DNA of 64,000 nucleotides, taken from Pectobacterium sp013449375 (lineage in GTDB: Bacteria; Pseudomonadota; Gammaproteobacteria; Enterobacterales; Enterobacteriaceae). The notes below the pieces were generated by a model. The model was not told the DNA's origin, did not search any database, and saw only the letters and a list, made by a program, of their open reading frames with translations. Below are positions 53,531 through 61,776 of the stretch, in pieces. Positions within the stretch are counted from its first letter, which is position 1. Each line of letters starts with the position of its first letter. The stretch lies in the NCBI RefSeq assembly GCF_048593165.1, contig NZ_CP184271.1. One strand, written 5' to 3'. Both the position numbers and the translations under genes were made by a program.

Positions 53531-54484
53531 ATGTCATTATATAATTCTGACTCTATGGTCGTGAGTATATTGGGGTTTTTAAAGGTAAATGATATAGAAG
53601 CAGCAAGTGATATGGTTAAAAAAGGGGTGTTGCATTTCCCCACGGATAACCGATTTTATATCCTTTCGGCAACCATAGCACAAGCTAATAATTATTATAT
53701 GGATGCTTTTGAGAATCTCTGGTTGGCGCTGATTACTGAACCTCGTAGTCAACTTGCCAGAAATGAGTTGTTGCATTTGCTAGTTTCAAACTATTCAAAT
53801 GAGTTAGGGACAGATAAAGATTTTTCACTTGACAGTGGTGAACGCCAAACTGGCATTAGTCTGGAGCAAATTCGATTTGATCATAGAGTGCGTTACATGT
53901 TTGCTTCATACTGGATTCGGCGCAGATTTGGTATGGAAATTCGTAATAAAGTAGGATTAGATATTTTTTGTGGAAATGGATACGGAAGTCGAATGGTTGC
54001 TGATATGACCGGCGCTCGTATGGTTGGGCTTGATGGTTCGGCTGAATCTATTGATTTAGCCGAAAACGTATACGGCTCACACCGTGTTGTATTTGGTCAT
54101 GCACTATACCCTTTCGAGTTTAATAGTGATTTTTTCGATTTTGCCATAAGTTTTGAGTCGATTGAGCATGTTGATGATCCTAAAGGATTATTGGAGCAAA
54201 TAGTCGTAGCATCTAAAGGCCCTCTCGCTATTTCCTTTCCTGATGAGTCAGGGTTGCCGTTTGATATGTTTGGTCATTATTTTAAACATCACGTTAGACA
54301 TTTTAGGCGCGAAGAAATTGTCTCGTTACTTTCTTCATTAGGAAAAAGTAATATTGTTGCTGAACGTGGTCAGAATGTATATAAAATAGAGGAAGGGGAA
54401 ATTACTGGGTTATTACAAGAAAAAGATATGGTGCTTTGTTCACATGCTAATAATATCCAGTTTCGTGTTATGATTGTCGAATGA
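53531..54484 (+). CDS. SAM-dependent methyltransferase with helical-repeat N-terminus
   Basis: The protein has 317 residues. The first 100 look like paired helices of a TPR type (AASDMVKKGVLHFPTDNRFYILSATIAQ). The class I methyltransferase domain (about 130-270) has motif I GLDIFCGNGYGSRM, the acidic ribose-binding loop VGLDGSAESIDLA and motif IV FDFAISFESIEHVDDP. It is probably a small-molecule or sugar O-methyltransferase rather than a DNA methylase, since no NPPY/DPPY motif is present. Its ribosome site is AGGTGGTG. It is the last gene of the putative modification unit. Confidence 0.75.
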   Translation: MSLYNSDSMVVSILGFLKVNDIEAASDMVKKGVLHFPTDNRFYILSATIAQANNYYMDAFENLWLALITEPRSQLARNELLHLLVSNYSNELGTDKDFSLDSGERQTGISLEQIRFDHRVRYMFASYWIRRRFGMEIRNKVGLDIFCGNGYGSRMVADMTGARMVGLDGSAESIDLAENVYGSHRVVFGHALYPFEFNSDFFDFAISFESIEHVDDPKGLLEQIVVASKGPLAISFPDESGLPFDMFGHYFKHHVRHFRREEIVSLLSSLGKSNIVAERGQNVYKIEEGEITGLLQEKDMVLCSHANNIQFRVMIVE

Positions 54485-54533
54485 CGAATTGTAGTGATGG
54501 ACCTTGTACATGATTCTGTGTAAATGCCATTTC

Positions 54534-54705
54534 TCAGAAGTGACCGTCCAGGCGGTCACCGAGCTCGATAATAAAGCGGCTCATCGCCAGCCGCCAGTTT
54601 TGGAGCGGCATCGTCCATTTTTTTGAAGCCGACTGTATCACCAGCCACACCACTTTTCTGGCTGACTCATCTGTCGGGAACACATTGCGTTTCTTGATCG
54701 CATGG
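54534..54705 (-). pseudogene. IS256-family transposase, C-terminal fragment
   Basis: The minus strand reads HAIKKRNVFPTDESARKVVW, then a block with ASKKWTMPLQNWRLAMSRFI and GDRLDGHF, then stop. This is the C-terminal end of IS256-family transposases, near full identity to the family. Upstream of HAIKKR the match breaks off at about 54705, so everything N-terminal, including the catalytic triad, is gone. The element end toward the methyltransferase gene lies within 54490-54533. Confidence 0.85.
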
Positions 54706-54777
54706 TAATCCCCCGGTGTTGACATTGTTGCAACCATGACTCTTCCAATCAGCTCAACTACTTCTGGAGAAAATAAA

Positions 54778-55548
54778 ATGGTGACTCCATTTAAAGAATT
54801 ATTTCTTTTACCTCATTTTCGTGATTGTAAGCATGCTTATCTGGTATACGGTACGCCAAAATATGACAAGAGAAATCGCGATTTCCTGAAAGAAAACAAA
54901 ACTGGTTACTGGAGCGTTGCACCAGGACGAATTAATGAAGGAGATCTTATTGCTTTGTTGTTGAAAAAAGTGTTAGAAGCTGATTGTTATGAGTTATTTG
55001 CGGGTATCGCGCGCAACATTTCATTGGACGAACGTGGGGGGACGGTTATTACCGTCGATGAATTTAAAAAAATCACTGATATTACTGGGCAAAAAATAAC
55101 TCAGTACCTGTCAGGTTTCTCCTCTATTCCGCAAGGGAATAATATTAATAAAATCACCATGCCTGCTAATCGTCTAAAAAACAGCGATACCATTGATGAA
55201 GTTGAAATCGCAAGGATCGAGTTTGAGCAGCAGGTGATACGCGCCATGAATGATTCATCAGCGGCTCGCCAGAAAAGAATAGCAGGAAGAAAACAATCAG
55301 TACCTTCTTTTAGCTTCAAGAAAACAAAAGTCTATCATCGAAATCCAGATATCGTTGCAGAAAGGCTTCATCGGGCAAAAGGGATATGTGAAATCTGCAA
55401 ACAAAAAGCCCCGTTCACGCGCAAGAGCGATGGAAAACCTTATCTGGAAGTGCATCATCGAATTTTTTTGTCGGAAGGGGGAGAGGATACCCTTGAGAAT
55501 ACGATCGCGATTTGCCCTAACTGCCATCGCCATGCACACCATGGTTAA
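54778..55548 (+). CDS. HNH endonuclease, McrA-like C-terminus
   Basis: The protein has 256 residues. The C-terminal ~65 residues form an HNH nuclease: RAKGICEICKQKAPF gives the first zinc pair, YLEVHHRIFLSEGGEDTLENTIAICPNCHRHAH gives the catalytic His, Asn and second zinc pair. This is closely similar to the C-terminal domain of E. coli McrA, which cuts modified DNA. The N-terminal 185 residues are not McrA-like and I do not recognise them; they may be a modified-base reader. ATG 54778 is used, with CTGGAG upstream. No methylase or partner gene is adjacent. It is a likely defence gene that landed beside the IS256 scar. Confidence 0.75.
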   Translation: MVTPFKELFLLPHFRDCKHAYLVYGTPKYDKRNRDFLKENKTGYWSVAPGRINEGDLIALLLKKVLEADCYELFAGIARNISLDERGGTVITVDEFKKITDITGQKITQYLSGFSSIPQGNNINKITMPANRLKNSDTIDEVEIARIEFEQQVIRAMNDSSAARQKRIAGRKQSVPSFSFKKTKVYHRNPDIVAERLHRAKGICEICKQKAPFTRKSDGKPYLEVHHRIFLSEGGEDTLENTIAICPNCHRHAHHG

Positions 55549-55762
55549 AGTTATGTGATGGGTTATTGTTATTATATGAAATATAAAGATATTTATGCTT
55601 TTTCTTATCGAAAAGGTGGGGGGTGACACGGAATGTCAGCAACCCTATGGATCATATCGTATCCCAAATAACCTACGTTTTACGTCCCTATTCAGACGAT
55701 TGGCTACCCTACCTAAAAGCATAATAGTGTCGATAACATTATCATCGTAGGTATTTGTCACT

Positions 55763-56485
55763 GTGAGCGATTTGTATACCGCCGAAGGCACAATGGATAA
55801 GAATTCCCTCTGGAAGCGCTATGTTCCGCTAGTGCGCCATGAAGCCTTGCGTTTACAGGTTCGTCTCCCCGCGAGTGTTGAGCTTGACGATCTGCTACAG
55901 GCTGGCGGTATCGGTTTGCTCAGTGCCGTCGAGCGCTATGATTCGTTGCAAGGCACGGCGTTTACGACCTATGCCGTTCAACGCATCCGTGGTTCGATGT
56001 TAGATGAATTACGCAGTCGTGATTGGGCTCCACGCAGTGTACGGCGTAATGCACGGGAAGTGGCACAAGCAATGCAGCAGGCTGAACAACAACTCGGTCG
56101 TACTCCAACGGAGCAGGAAGTTGCGCAGGCCCTGAATATCACGCTTGAAGATTATCGTCAGATATTGCTGGACACGAACAACAGCCAGCTTTTTTCTTAC
56201 GATGAATGGCGCGAAGAACATGGTGACAGCGCAGAGGCTCTACTGGAAGGCAATGAAGATGCGAACCCGTTGCATCAACTGATGGAAAGCAATTTGCGCC
56301 ATCGTGTAATGGACGCGATTGAAAGCCTGCCAGAGCGTGAGAAATTGGTATTGACGCTTTACTATCAGGAAGAGTTGAACCTGAAAGAGATCGGTGCCGT
56401 TCTCGAAGTCGGGGAGTCGAGAGTCAGTCAGTTGCATAGCCAGGCGATAAAGCGCCTGCGCGTGAAATTAATGAACGATGTTTAA
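55763..56485 (+). CDS. fliA: RNA polymerase sigma factor FliA (sigma-28)
   Basis: FliA (240 residues) reads the late flagellar promoters listed here and is held by FlgM. Region 2 includes DDLLQAGGIGLLSAVERYD and FTTYAVQRIRGSMLDELR; region 3 has REVAQAMQQAEQQLGRTPTEQE; region 4 ends with LKEIGAVLEVGESRVSQLHSQAIKRLR. The start is GTG, as in E. coli fliA. The region just upstream (55680-55762) has no exact-spaced sigma-28 site; class II FlhDC control is expected. Confidence 0.98.
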   Translation: MSDLYTAEGTMDKNSLWKRYVPLVRHEALRLQVRLPASVELDDLLQAGGIGLLSAVERYDSLQGTAFTTYAVQRIRGSMLDELRSRDWAPRSVRRNAREVAQAMQQAEQQLGRTPTEQEVAQALNITLEDYRQILLDTNNSQLFSYDEWREEHGDSAEALLEGNEDANPLHQLMESNLRHRVMDAIESLPEREKLVLTLYYQEELNLKEIGAVLEVGESRVSQLHSQAIKRLRVKLMNDV

Positions 56486-56686
56486 TTGCGCTGCGTAGGA
56501 ATACTGTTATCAAATATATCTTCAGTCTCTGAAGCACGGGATCATGACAACGTTTGAATATTGATGAGCGTTTTTCACCAGTATTTAAATGGTTAATGCT
56601 ACCTGTTTTTAGCACTCCAACATTTCTGGCGTAATGAAGGTGCTATTGTTTCACATTGGAGTTATATATCGTCATGGAATGGATTC

Positions 56687-57202
56687 ATGCACCCATCAAT
56701 TCGGAAGAAACAGCTGCTAAGCCGTTATCTGAAAGACTTCAAACACAGACAGACCAACTGTTCCCAGTGTGATAAAGCGCTCGACCGCGTTTCACTGGTA
56801 TTTCGCAATCAGCTTATCAATAAAAAATCGATTGGCAGTATCGACAGGCTTATTGATGACGAAATATGGTCTGGTCTGCAACAGGAATTAATCCCACTTT
56901 GCCGCTTTTGTAGCGAAATATTATGCAATACGACTGCTAGCTATTTCGATATTAAAGCTTTCACACAGTATCTGATCGAGCAGACTGAAGTTCGCCATAG
57001 CACGATGCGCGAGTATGTCATTCGTCTGCGGCGGTTGGACGAACTGCTGGCTGCCAATAACTATCCCGCAGAAACCTTTTCCCGGCACCGCGATGGGGTA
57101 CAGCAGCGCGTGTGTGATTACCTTCCCGATATTGAGCAAAATATTTACCGCAGTGCCTTACGAAAATACGATCAATATCTGGACTGGCAACGGCATTTCT
57201 GA
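56687..57202 (+). CDS. fliZ: flagellar regulator FliZ
   Basis: FliZ (171 residues) modulates FlhDC-dependent expression and antagonises sigma-S promoters in E. coli. It contains the family start LSRYLKDFKHRQTNCSQC with a CxxC pair, the second pair CRFC, and a central phage-integrase-like DNA-binding helix (MREYVIRLRRLDELL). It ends earlier than the E. coli protein (183). The 201-base gap after fliA contains no gene. fliY does not follow. Confidence 0.94.
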   Translation: MHPSIRKKQLLSRYLKDFKHRQTNCSQCDKALDRVSLVFRNQLINKKSIGSIDRLIDDEIWSGLQQELIPLCRFCSEILCNTTASYFDIKAFTQYLIEQTEVRHSTMREYVIRLRRLDELLAANNYPAETFSRHRDGVQQRVCDYLPDIEQNIYRSALRKYDQYLDWQRHF

Positions 57203-57733
57203 CGTACATCATGCGTCGTTCTCAGGCTGACATTGTCAAACCATGGGGTGATAGCGATATGTAAATGTTATGGCAGTGTAAAAAACGCTTGCATTGTGAG
57301 AGCAAATTATTGCACTGTCATACTACTGAAATCATTCGGCACTAATTTTTAGGCAATGGTTAGCAGTAGTTCTACGATGCGATCAATCATTATTCAGTGG
57401 AATAGTCGTTGTCACAGTGAGGAACGCGAATGGTAATGTCCTTTTTTGGACTTTGTAGTCGATGCCAAGATTTTACGACGCTGACTCGCCGATGCGAGGG
57501 ATTTTCCTCCCACTTATTTTCAACACTGCGCCATTCTCTTGTTACCCAAACTCTCCGTATATTTTCTTTTTCTATCCATGAGCACTCTACCCGTTTTTCA
57601 CTCTGTTCGTGGATGAATCATGCGTATTCTCTGTCCGCTATTGGCTTAATAAGGAAGCCTAACCTCGTTAGTGAGTTAAACGTCACGCGCTGTAGATCAG
57701 CGCGGTAAGTGAAACAAACGGTAAGGTGCCACT
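57203..57733 (+). promoter_or_regulatory. 531-bp gap before phoH with a possible Pho box
   Basis: CTGTCATACTACTGAAA at 57315-57331 matches the first half of the PhoB box (CTGTCATA) exactly and the second half in part (CTG.A). It lies about 400 bases before phoH, so a long leader would be implied. The 92-codon + frame at 57430-57708 has no ribosome site. No other gene was seen. Confidence 0.35.
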
Positions 57734-58522
57734 ATGGGAAGACAAAAAGCAGTGATCAAGGCTCGTCGTGAAGCAAAACGCGTTATTCGTCGTGAGTCGC
57801 GTAGCCATCGTCAGCGTGAGGAAGAATCGGTCACTTCTCTGGTTCAGATGGGCGGGATTGAAGCAATCGGAATGGCGCGTGAGAATCGCGATAATTCCGT
57901 TATTCAAGCTCGTACTGTTGCCCAGGAACATTACTTGTCTGCGATAGAAAACAAACAGTTGATTTTTGCCACAGGTGAAGCTGGCTGCGGTAAAACGTAT
58001 CTGAGCGCGGCGAAAGCGGCGGAGGCACTAATTCATAAAGAGGTTGAGCGTATTATTGTTACGCGGCCGGTATTACAGGCCGACGAGGATCTTGGCTTTT
58101 TACCTGGAGATATTGCGGAGAAGTTTGCGCCTTATTTCCGCCCAGTTTACGACATTCTTCTGCGCCGGCTGGGGGCTTCTTTTATGCAGTATTGTTTGCG
58201 GCCAGAAATCGCCAAAGTCGAAATTGCGCCTTTTGCCTACATGCGCGGGCGGACGTTTGAAAATGCGGTTGTGATTCTGGATGAGGCGCAAAACGTGACG
58301 GTGAACCAAATGAAAATGTTCCTGACGCGTTTGGGTGAGAATGTCACGGTTATTGTCAATGGTGATGTGACGCAGTGTGACTTGCCTGCTGGGGTGAAAT
58401 CTGGCTTGCGCGACGCTTTGGATCGTTTTGTTGAGGACGATATGATTGGCGTAGTCTCTTTTGGTAAAGAAGACTGTGTGCGTTCGGCGTTGTGCCAGCG
58501 CACACTCCATGCCTATGGCTAA
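57734..58522 (+). CDS. phoH: PhoH family ATPase
   Basis: PhoH (262 residues) is a cytosolic ATPase of the phosphate-starvation regulon in E. coli; its substrate is probably RNA. Walker A is ATGEAGCGKTYLS, Walker B is AVVILDEAQNV and the sensor region is VNGDVTQCDLP. It matches the C-terminal three quarters of E. coli PhoH almost throughout, starting at the conserved MGRQKAVIKARREAKR. It is followed by a strong terminator. Confidence 0.95.
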   Translation: MGRQKAVIKARREAKRVIRRESRSHRQREEESVTSLVQMGGIEAIGMARENRDNSVIQARTVAQEHYLSAIENKQLIFATGEAGCGKTYLSAAKAAEALIHKEVERIIVTRPVLQADEDLGFLPGDIAEKFAPYFRPVYDILLRRLGASFMQYCLRPEIAKVEIAPFAYMRGRTFENAVVILDEAQNVTVNQMKMFLTRLGENVTVIVNGDVTQCDLPAGVKSGLRDALDRFVEDDMIGVVSFGKEDCVRSALCQRTLHAYG

Positions 58523-58543
58523 GACGCATCTTCTATCAATAAA

Positions 58544-58580
58544 AAGGCCCTGAGGATGTTGCGCTCGGGGCCTTATTTTA
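58544..58580 (+). terminator. intrinsic terminator of phoH
   Basis: AAGGCCCTGAG (58544-58554), 9-base loop, CTCGGGGCCTT (58564-58574), an 11-bp stem with one T-G wobble, followed by ATTTTATT. It may also serve the minus-strand mcp ending at 58620. Confidence 0.85.
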
Positions 58581-58619
58581 TTACCGACACATAATCACCG
58601 AAACATAATAGAGCCGCAG

Positions 58620-60200
58620 TTATTTATAGGTGGCTGCTAGCTGTAAAGGGCGTGCAGAGATCGCATGGCTTTTGTTTGCGCTATTCAATTTGAACTCATC
58701 GACTGCACTGCGCAGTGTAGCGGCTTGCTCACTTAAAGAGTCCGCAGCGGAAGAGGCTTGCTCAACCATCGCTGCGTTCTGCTGTGTCACTCCTTCCATC
58801 TGGTTCACGGCAATGTTAATTTGTGCGATACCGCGGCTTTGTTCCTCTGATGCCAGCGAAACTTCATTGATCAAATCAGATACATTCTTAATGACATCTT
58901 TAACATCAATAATGGAGTCTCTGACTTCTCCGGCCTGAGATGAGCCATTTTTAACGGCAGTTTGCGCATTATCTATCAGCGTTTTAATCTCTTTCGCCGC
59001 AGAAGATGAACGTTGTGAAAGCGTTCTGACTTCACTGGCAACCACAGCAAATCCACGACCATGTTCACCTGCTCGGGCTGCTTCAACGGCCGCATTGAGC
59101 GCCAGAATATTGGTCTGGAAAGCAATGCCTTCGATAAGGTTAGTAATTTCGGCTACTTTTGATGAACCATGTGCAATTTCCTCCATGGCTTGAATCATTC
59201 GTGAAACAGCATCATTACCGTGCTCGACAACATCATTGGCCTTTTTGCCAAGCAGATTGGCTTGCATCATGTTTTCAACGTTACTTTCTACTGTTGATGA
59301 CAACTCATGCATACTGGCAGCAGTTTGAGCAAGTGATGATGCTTGTTCCTCTGTTCTGGCTGAGAGGTCAATATTTGCTGCTGCTATTTCGTTTGAGGCA
59401 ATGGCAACACTTTCGCTTGAAGCGTGTACGCGGCTTAGCACATCCGCAAAGCGTGTGAGCAGCGAGTTAAAAGCGAGCGCCGTCTGGCCTATTTCATCAT
59501 TACGCTGAGCATCAGCTTGTTGGGTTAAATCTAATGTTTCACTAATTGTGGTCAGCGTTTGCCGCAGATTATGTAGACTTGCCCGCACATAGCGCAAGAT
59601 CATCAGCGATAAGGTACCAGCCAGCACCAATGCACCAATGATGAGTCCACTTAGCATAAAGATAGTCAGATTGAAATTATCGGCGTTATCCGTCTGAAGT
59701 TTTTTTGCTAAAGTGAAATTGTATTGATATTGCTCATTAAATCCTTGGAACAACGTTTTCTCTATTTGAGTAATTGTTAATTTTACTGAAGAATCACTGG
59801 ATGTGTTTTCAGCAATGGTAGCCATAACCGCATTTTTATAATTGTTGAAGGCTTCAATATTCTGTTTCGACATACTGAGGTCGTGATCATCTGAAATATC
59901 ATTCTTCAGGTAGTCATTAATGTTTTTTTCTGTTTCATCTAATGCCGTGACTATTTCTTGTTTCTTTTCCTTTTTCTGTTGCAGGTCTGAAGTCAGCAGA
60001 AATTGTAGTAGATATGCTCGTGCATCATTTATAGCCCGGTTAGCGGTATTAAGTTTGTCTATGCTAGGCAATGTATTCGTCATCACGTATTCAAATCGAT
60101 CTTTTGATAAACTGAGCGCGTTTAGACCAAATCCACCGACACAGACTAATGCCAGAGCAAAAATGCTCATAGCTAAAGCCAGTTTTTTTACGATTGTCAT
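58620..60200 (-). CDS. methyl-accepting chemotaxis protein without the CheR tether
   Basis: This chemoreceptor has 526 residues. TM1 (about 6-30) is followed by a four-helix-bundle-type periplasmic domain (about 31-190), TM2 (about 191-213), HAMP and the signalling coiled coil with tip AARAGEHGRGFAVVASEVR. It ends LQLAATYK, so the NWETF pentapeptide carried by the other two receptors is absent; adaptation would need help from them. ATG 60200 is preferred over 60239 because GGGGGA sits at ribosome-site distance and MTIVKKLALAM is a receptor-type N-terminus. No sigma-28 promoter was recognised. Confidence 0.92.
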   Translation of the reverse strand: MTIVKKLALAMSIFALALVCVGGFGLNALSLSKDRFEYVMTNTLPSIDKLNTANRAINDARAYLLQFLLTSDLQQKKEKKQEIVTALDETEKNINDYLKNDISDDHDLSMSKQNIEAFNNYKNAVMATIAENTSSDSSVKLTITQIEKTLFQGFNEQYQYNFTLAKKLQTDNADNFNLTIFMLSGLIIGALVLAGTLSLMILRYVRASLHNLRQTLTTISETLDLTQQADAQRNDEIGQTALAFNSLLTRFADVLSRVHASSESVAIASNEIAAANIDLSARTEEQASSLAQTAASMHELSSTVESNVENMMQANLLGKKANDVVEHGNDAVSRMIQAMEEIAHGSSKVAEITNLIEGIAFQTNILALNAAVEAARAGEHGRGFAVVASEVRTLSQRSSSAAKEIKTLIDNAQTAVKNGSSQAGEVRDSIIDVKDVIKNVSDLINEVSLASEEQSRGIAQINIAVNQMEGVTQQNAAMVEQASSAADSLSEQAATLRSAVDEFKLNSANKSHAISARPLQLAATYK

Positions 60201-60466
60201 AGCAATATCCCCCATCGGTAAATATTTATGATATAGCATGGAAAGGCTGTGTTGTTATTTTTAACCAGATAACATTAAGCCAACCTTAATCTTGATGAAG
60301 GCGGTAAATTTTTTTCATGACGTGGTTTTTATTTTCTATTTCTAATACGTTTAGAGGGGGCGTGTATGCATTCAGCTTGGCATTCAAAGTATTCCGCGAG
60401 GGTGAGTGAAAATATGCAGAGTGTGATGATGCTCATGTTTTTCGGAAGTGATTATCAAGCTAATTA

Positions 60467-61117
60467 TCAAAGGGGTGATTTTTCAATCACATCATTTAAC
60501 TGTAACGGGGAACGACACTTTATGCCTGCGTTATGTAGAGACAGTTCCTCTGATGAACCATATCCCCATAGCACTCCGATGGAAAATACACCATTTTTAT
60601 GCGCGCTGATAATGTCATCCTTTCTATCCCCAATCATGATGGTATTTTTTATATTCAGATTATGCTTGTGAATCAATGCTGACAAAAGAAGACTCTTATC
60701 ATCCAGACTGCCATCTTCTTGTGTTCCAATAACACCAGTGAATAATGATCGGAGTTTTAAATTGGTTAATATTATTTCCGCAAATCGTTGTCGTTTTGAT
60801 GTGGCGATAAATAACCGATGATTTTTATCTTTTAATTCGCCAAGAGCCATTTTTATTCCGTCATAGAGTGTGGCTTGATAGACGCCATGCATGGAATAAT
60901 GTTCTCGATATATATTAACCGTCTCTATTACTCTATCATCGTTATAAGGCGTGAGTAGTGAGCTAACAACAGTGTTCATCGGTGGGCCAATTAACATTGA
61001 TATGTCAATAAACTCATCTATAACATGTCCTTGCTGGCGCATGGCGTAAACTAGGCTCGAACGTATACCAGGTAATGAGTCAATGATTGTTCCGTCCAAA
61101 TCAAAAATGATATTCAT
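60467..61117 (-). CDS. HAD-family phosphatase (Gph/PGP-like)
   Basis: The protein has 216 residues. HAD motif I is IFDLDGTIIDS, the cap domain covers about 15-80, motif II is IATSK, the lysine is in DDKSLLLSAL and motif IV is IGDRKDDI. It resembles phosphoglycolate phosphatase-like enzymes; the substrate is unknown. ATG 61117 with AAGGTG upstream is preferred over GTG 61120. Confidence 0.88.
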   Translation of the reverse strand: MNIIFDLDGTIIDSLPGIRSSLVYAMRQQGHVIDEFIDISMLIGPPMNTVVSSLLTPYNDDRVIETVNIYREHYSMHGVYQATLYDGIKMALGELKDKNHRLFIATSKRQRFAEIILTNLKLRSLFTGVIGTQEDGSLDDKSLLLSALIHKHNLNIKNTIMIGDRKDDIISAHKNGVFSIGVLWGYGSSEELSLHNAGIKCRSPLQLNDVIEKSPL

Positions 61118-61467
61118 CACGACACCTTTTTAGCACAACAGTTATTCGCTATTTCTCAGCTTAATATATTTAGCCTACGATGTCTCACCGTTTATAAGCT
61201 GTCTTAGCTTTATTTACTCGCTGTTGCCCGTAATGCTTGTGTTGGATTTGTGTTTTCTTCTTCAGCAAGATGGGTGTTTAACTGTTGTAGAAGCGTTTAA
61301 TGTCGAAAGTGTTGTGAGTTACTTTAAATCATTGCGGGTATGAGTATGCCATAGAAATTGGGCCACCGTTGACCGCCCAAAACGCCAATCCTGTCAAGGC
61401 TTCTCATCCGTTCCAGTATCATAAAAGAAAACGCCCCTGACTTACGTCAAGGGCGTTTTCTTTTATA
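61118..61467. other. gap between the phosphatase gene and tRNA-Ser
   Basis: It holds the likely promoter of the phosphatase gene (AT-rich 61135-61200) and the tRNA terminator at the right end. No gene was seen. Confidence 0.5.
61421..61466 (-). terminator. strong terminator after tRNA-Ser
   Basis: A 16-bp perfect stem, ATAAAAGAAAACGCCC (61421-61436) with its complement at 61451-61466, extended after one mismatch by TGAC/GTCA. T-rich arms on both strands make it usable in either direction; the nearest client is the minus-strand tRNA. Confidence 0.85.
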
Positions 61468-61557
61468 TGGCGGTGAGGAAGGGATTCGAACCCTTGATAC
61501 GTTTTCACGTATACACACTTTCCAGGCGTGCTCCTTCAGCCTCTCGGACACCTCACC
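61468..61557 (-). tRNA. tRNA-Ser(GGA)
   Basis: Read on the minus strand, GGTGAGG pairs with CCTCACC, followed by discriminator G and encoded CCA. The anticodon loop CTGGAAA gives GGA (reads UCC/UCU). GGTTCGAATCC forms the T arm. The long variable arm (TATACGTGAAAACGTAT) is typical of serine tRNAs. It is 90 bases long including CCA. Confidence 0.97.
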
Positions 61558-61727
61558 GGGGGTTACCTACAAGGGGCAACGGGGCGCTACTATAGGGAGT
61601 CGCTTAGCTCCGGTCAAGCAGTATTTAGCATGAACGATGCGTCTGGCTAAGCATTGAACGGTAACGGATAGTTCGCGTAACGGCGTCGTTAAAATGTAGG
61701 CAAAATAGGGTGGGGAATGGCGTAAAA

Positions 61728-61756
61728 AAACCACAGGCCGCAACGGCCTGTGGTTT
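61728..61756 (-). terminator. terminator of the RpiB/LacA/LacB-family gene
   Basis: AAACCACAGGCCG, loop CAA, CGGCCTGTGGTTT: a 13-bp perfect stem; on the minus strand the stem runs into a T7 tract. It is 20 bases after the stop. Confidence 0.9.
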
Positions 61757-61776
61757 ATTTGTCAGCGAATGGACAA

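Noticed and set aside
55715..55737. TAAA ... GTCGATAA ahead of fliA as a sigma-28 promoter
   Set aside because: The spacing is four bases too short for the FliA consensus.
57430..57708. 92-codon frame upstream of phoH
   Set aside because: No ribosome site and no recognisable domain; it lies in a probable leader region.
61468..61557. tRNA-Ser as an integration site for a mobile island
   Set aside because: No integrase and no repeated tRNA 3' end was seen in the window.
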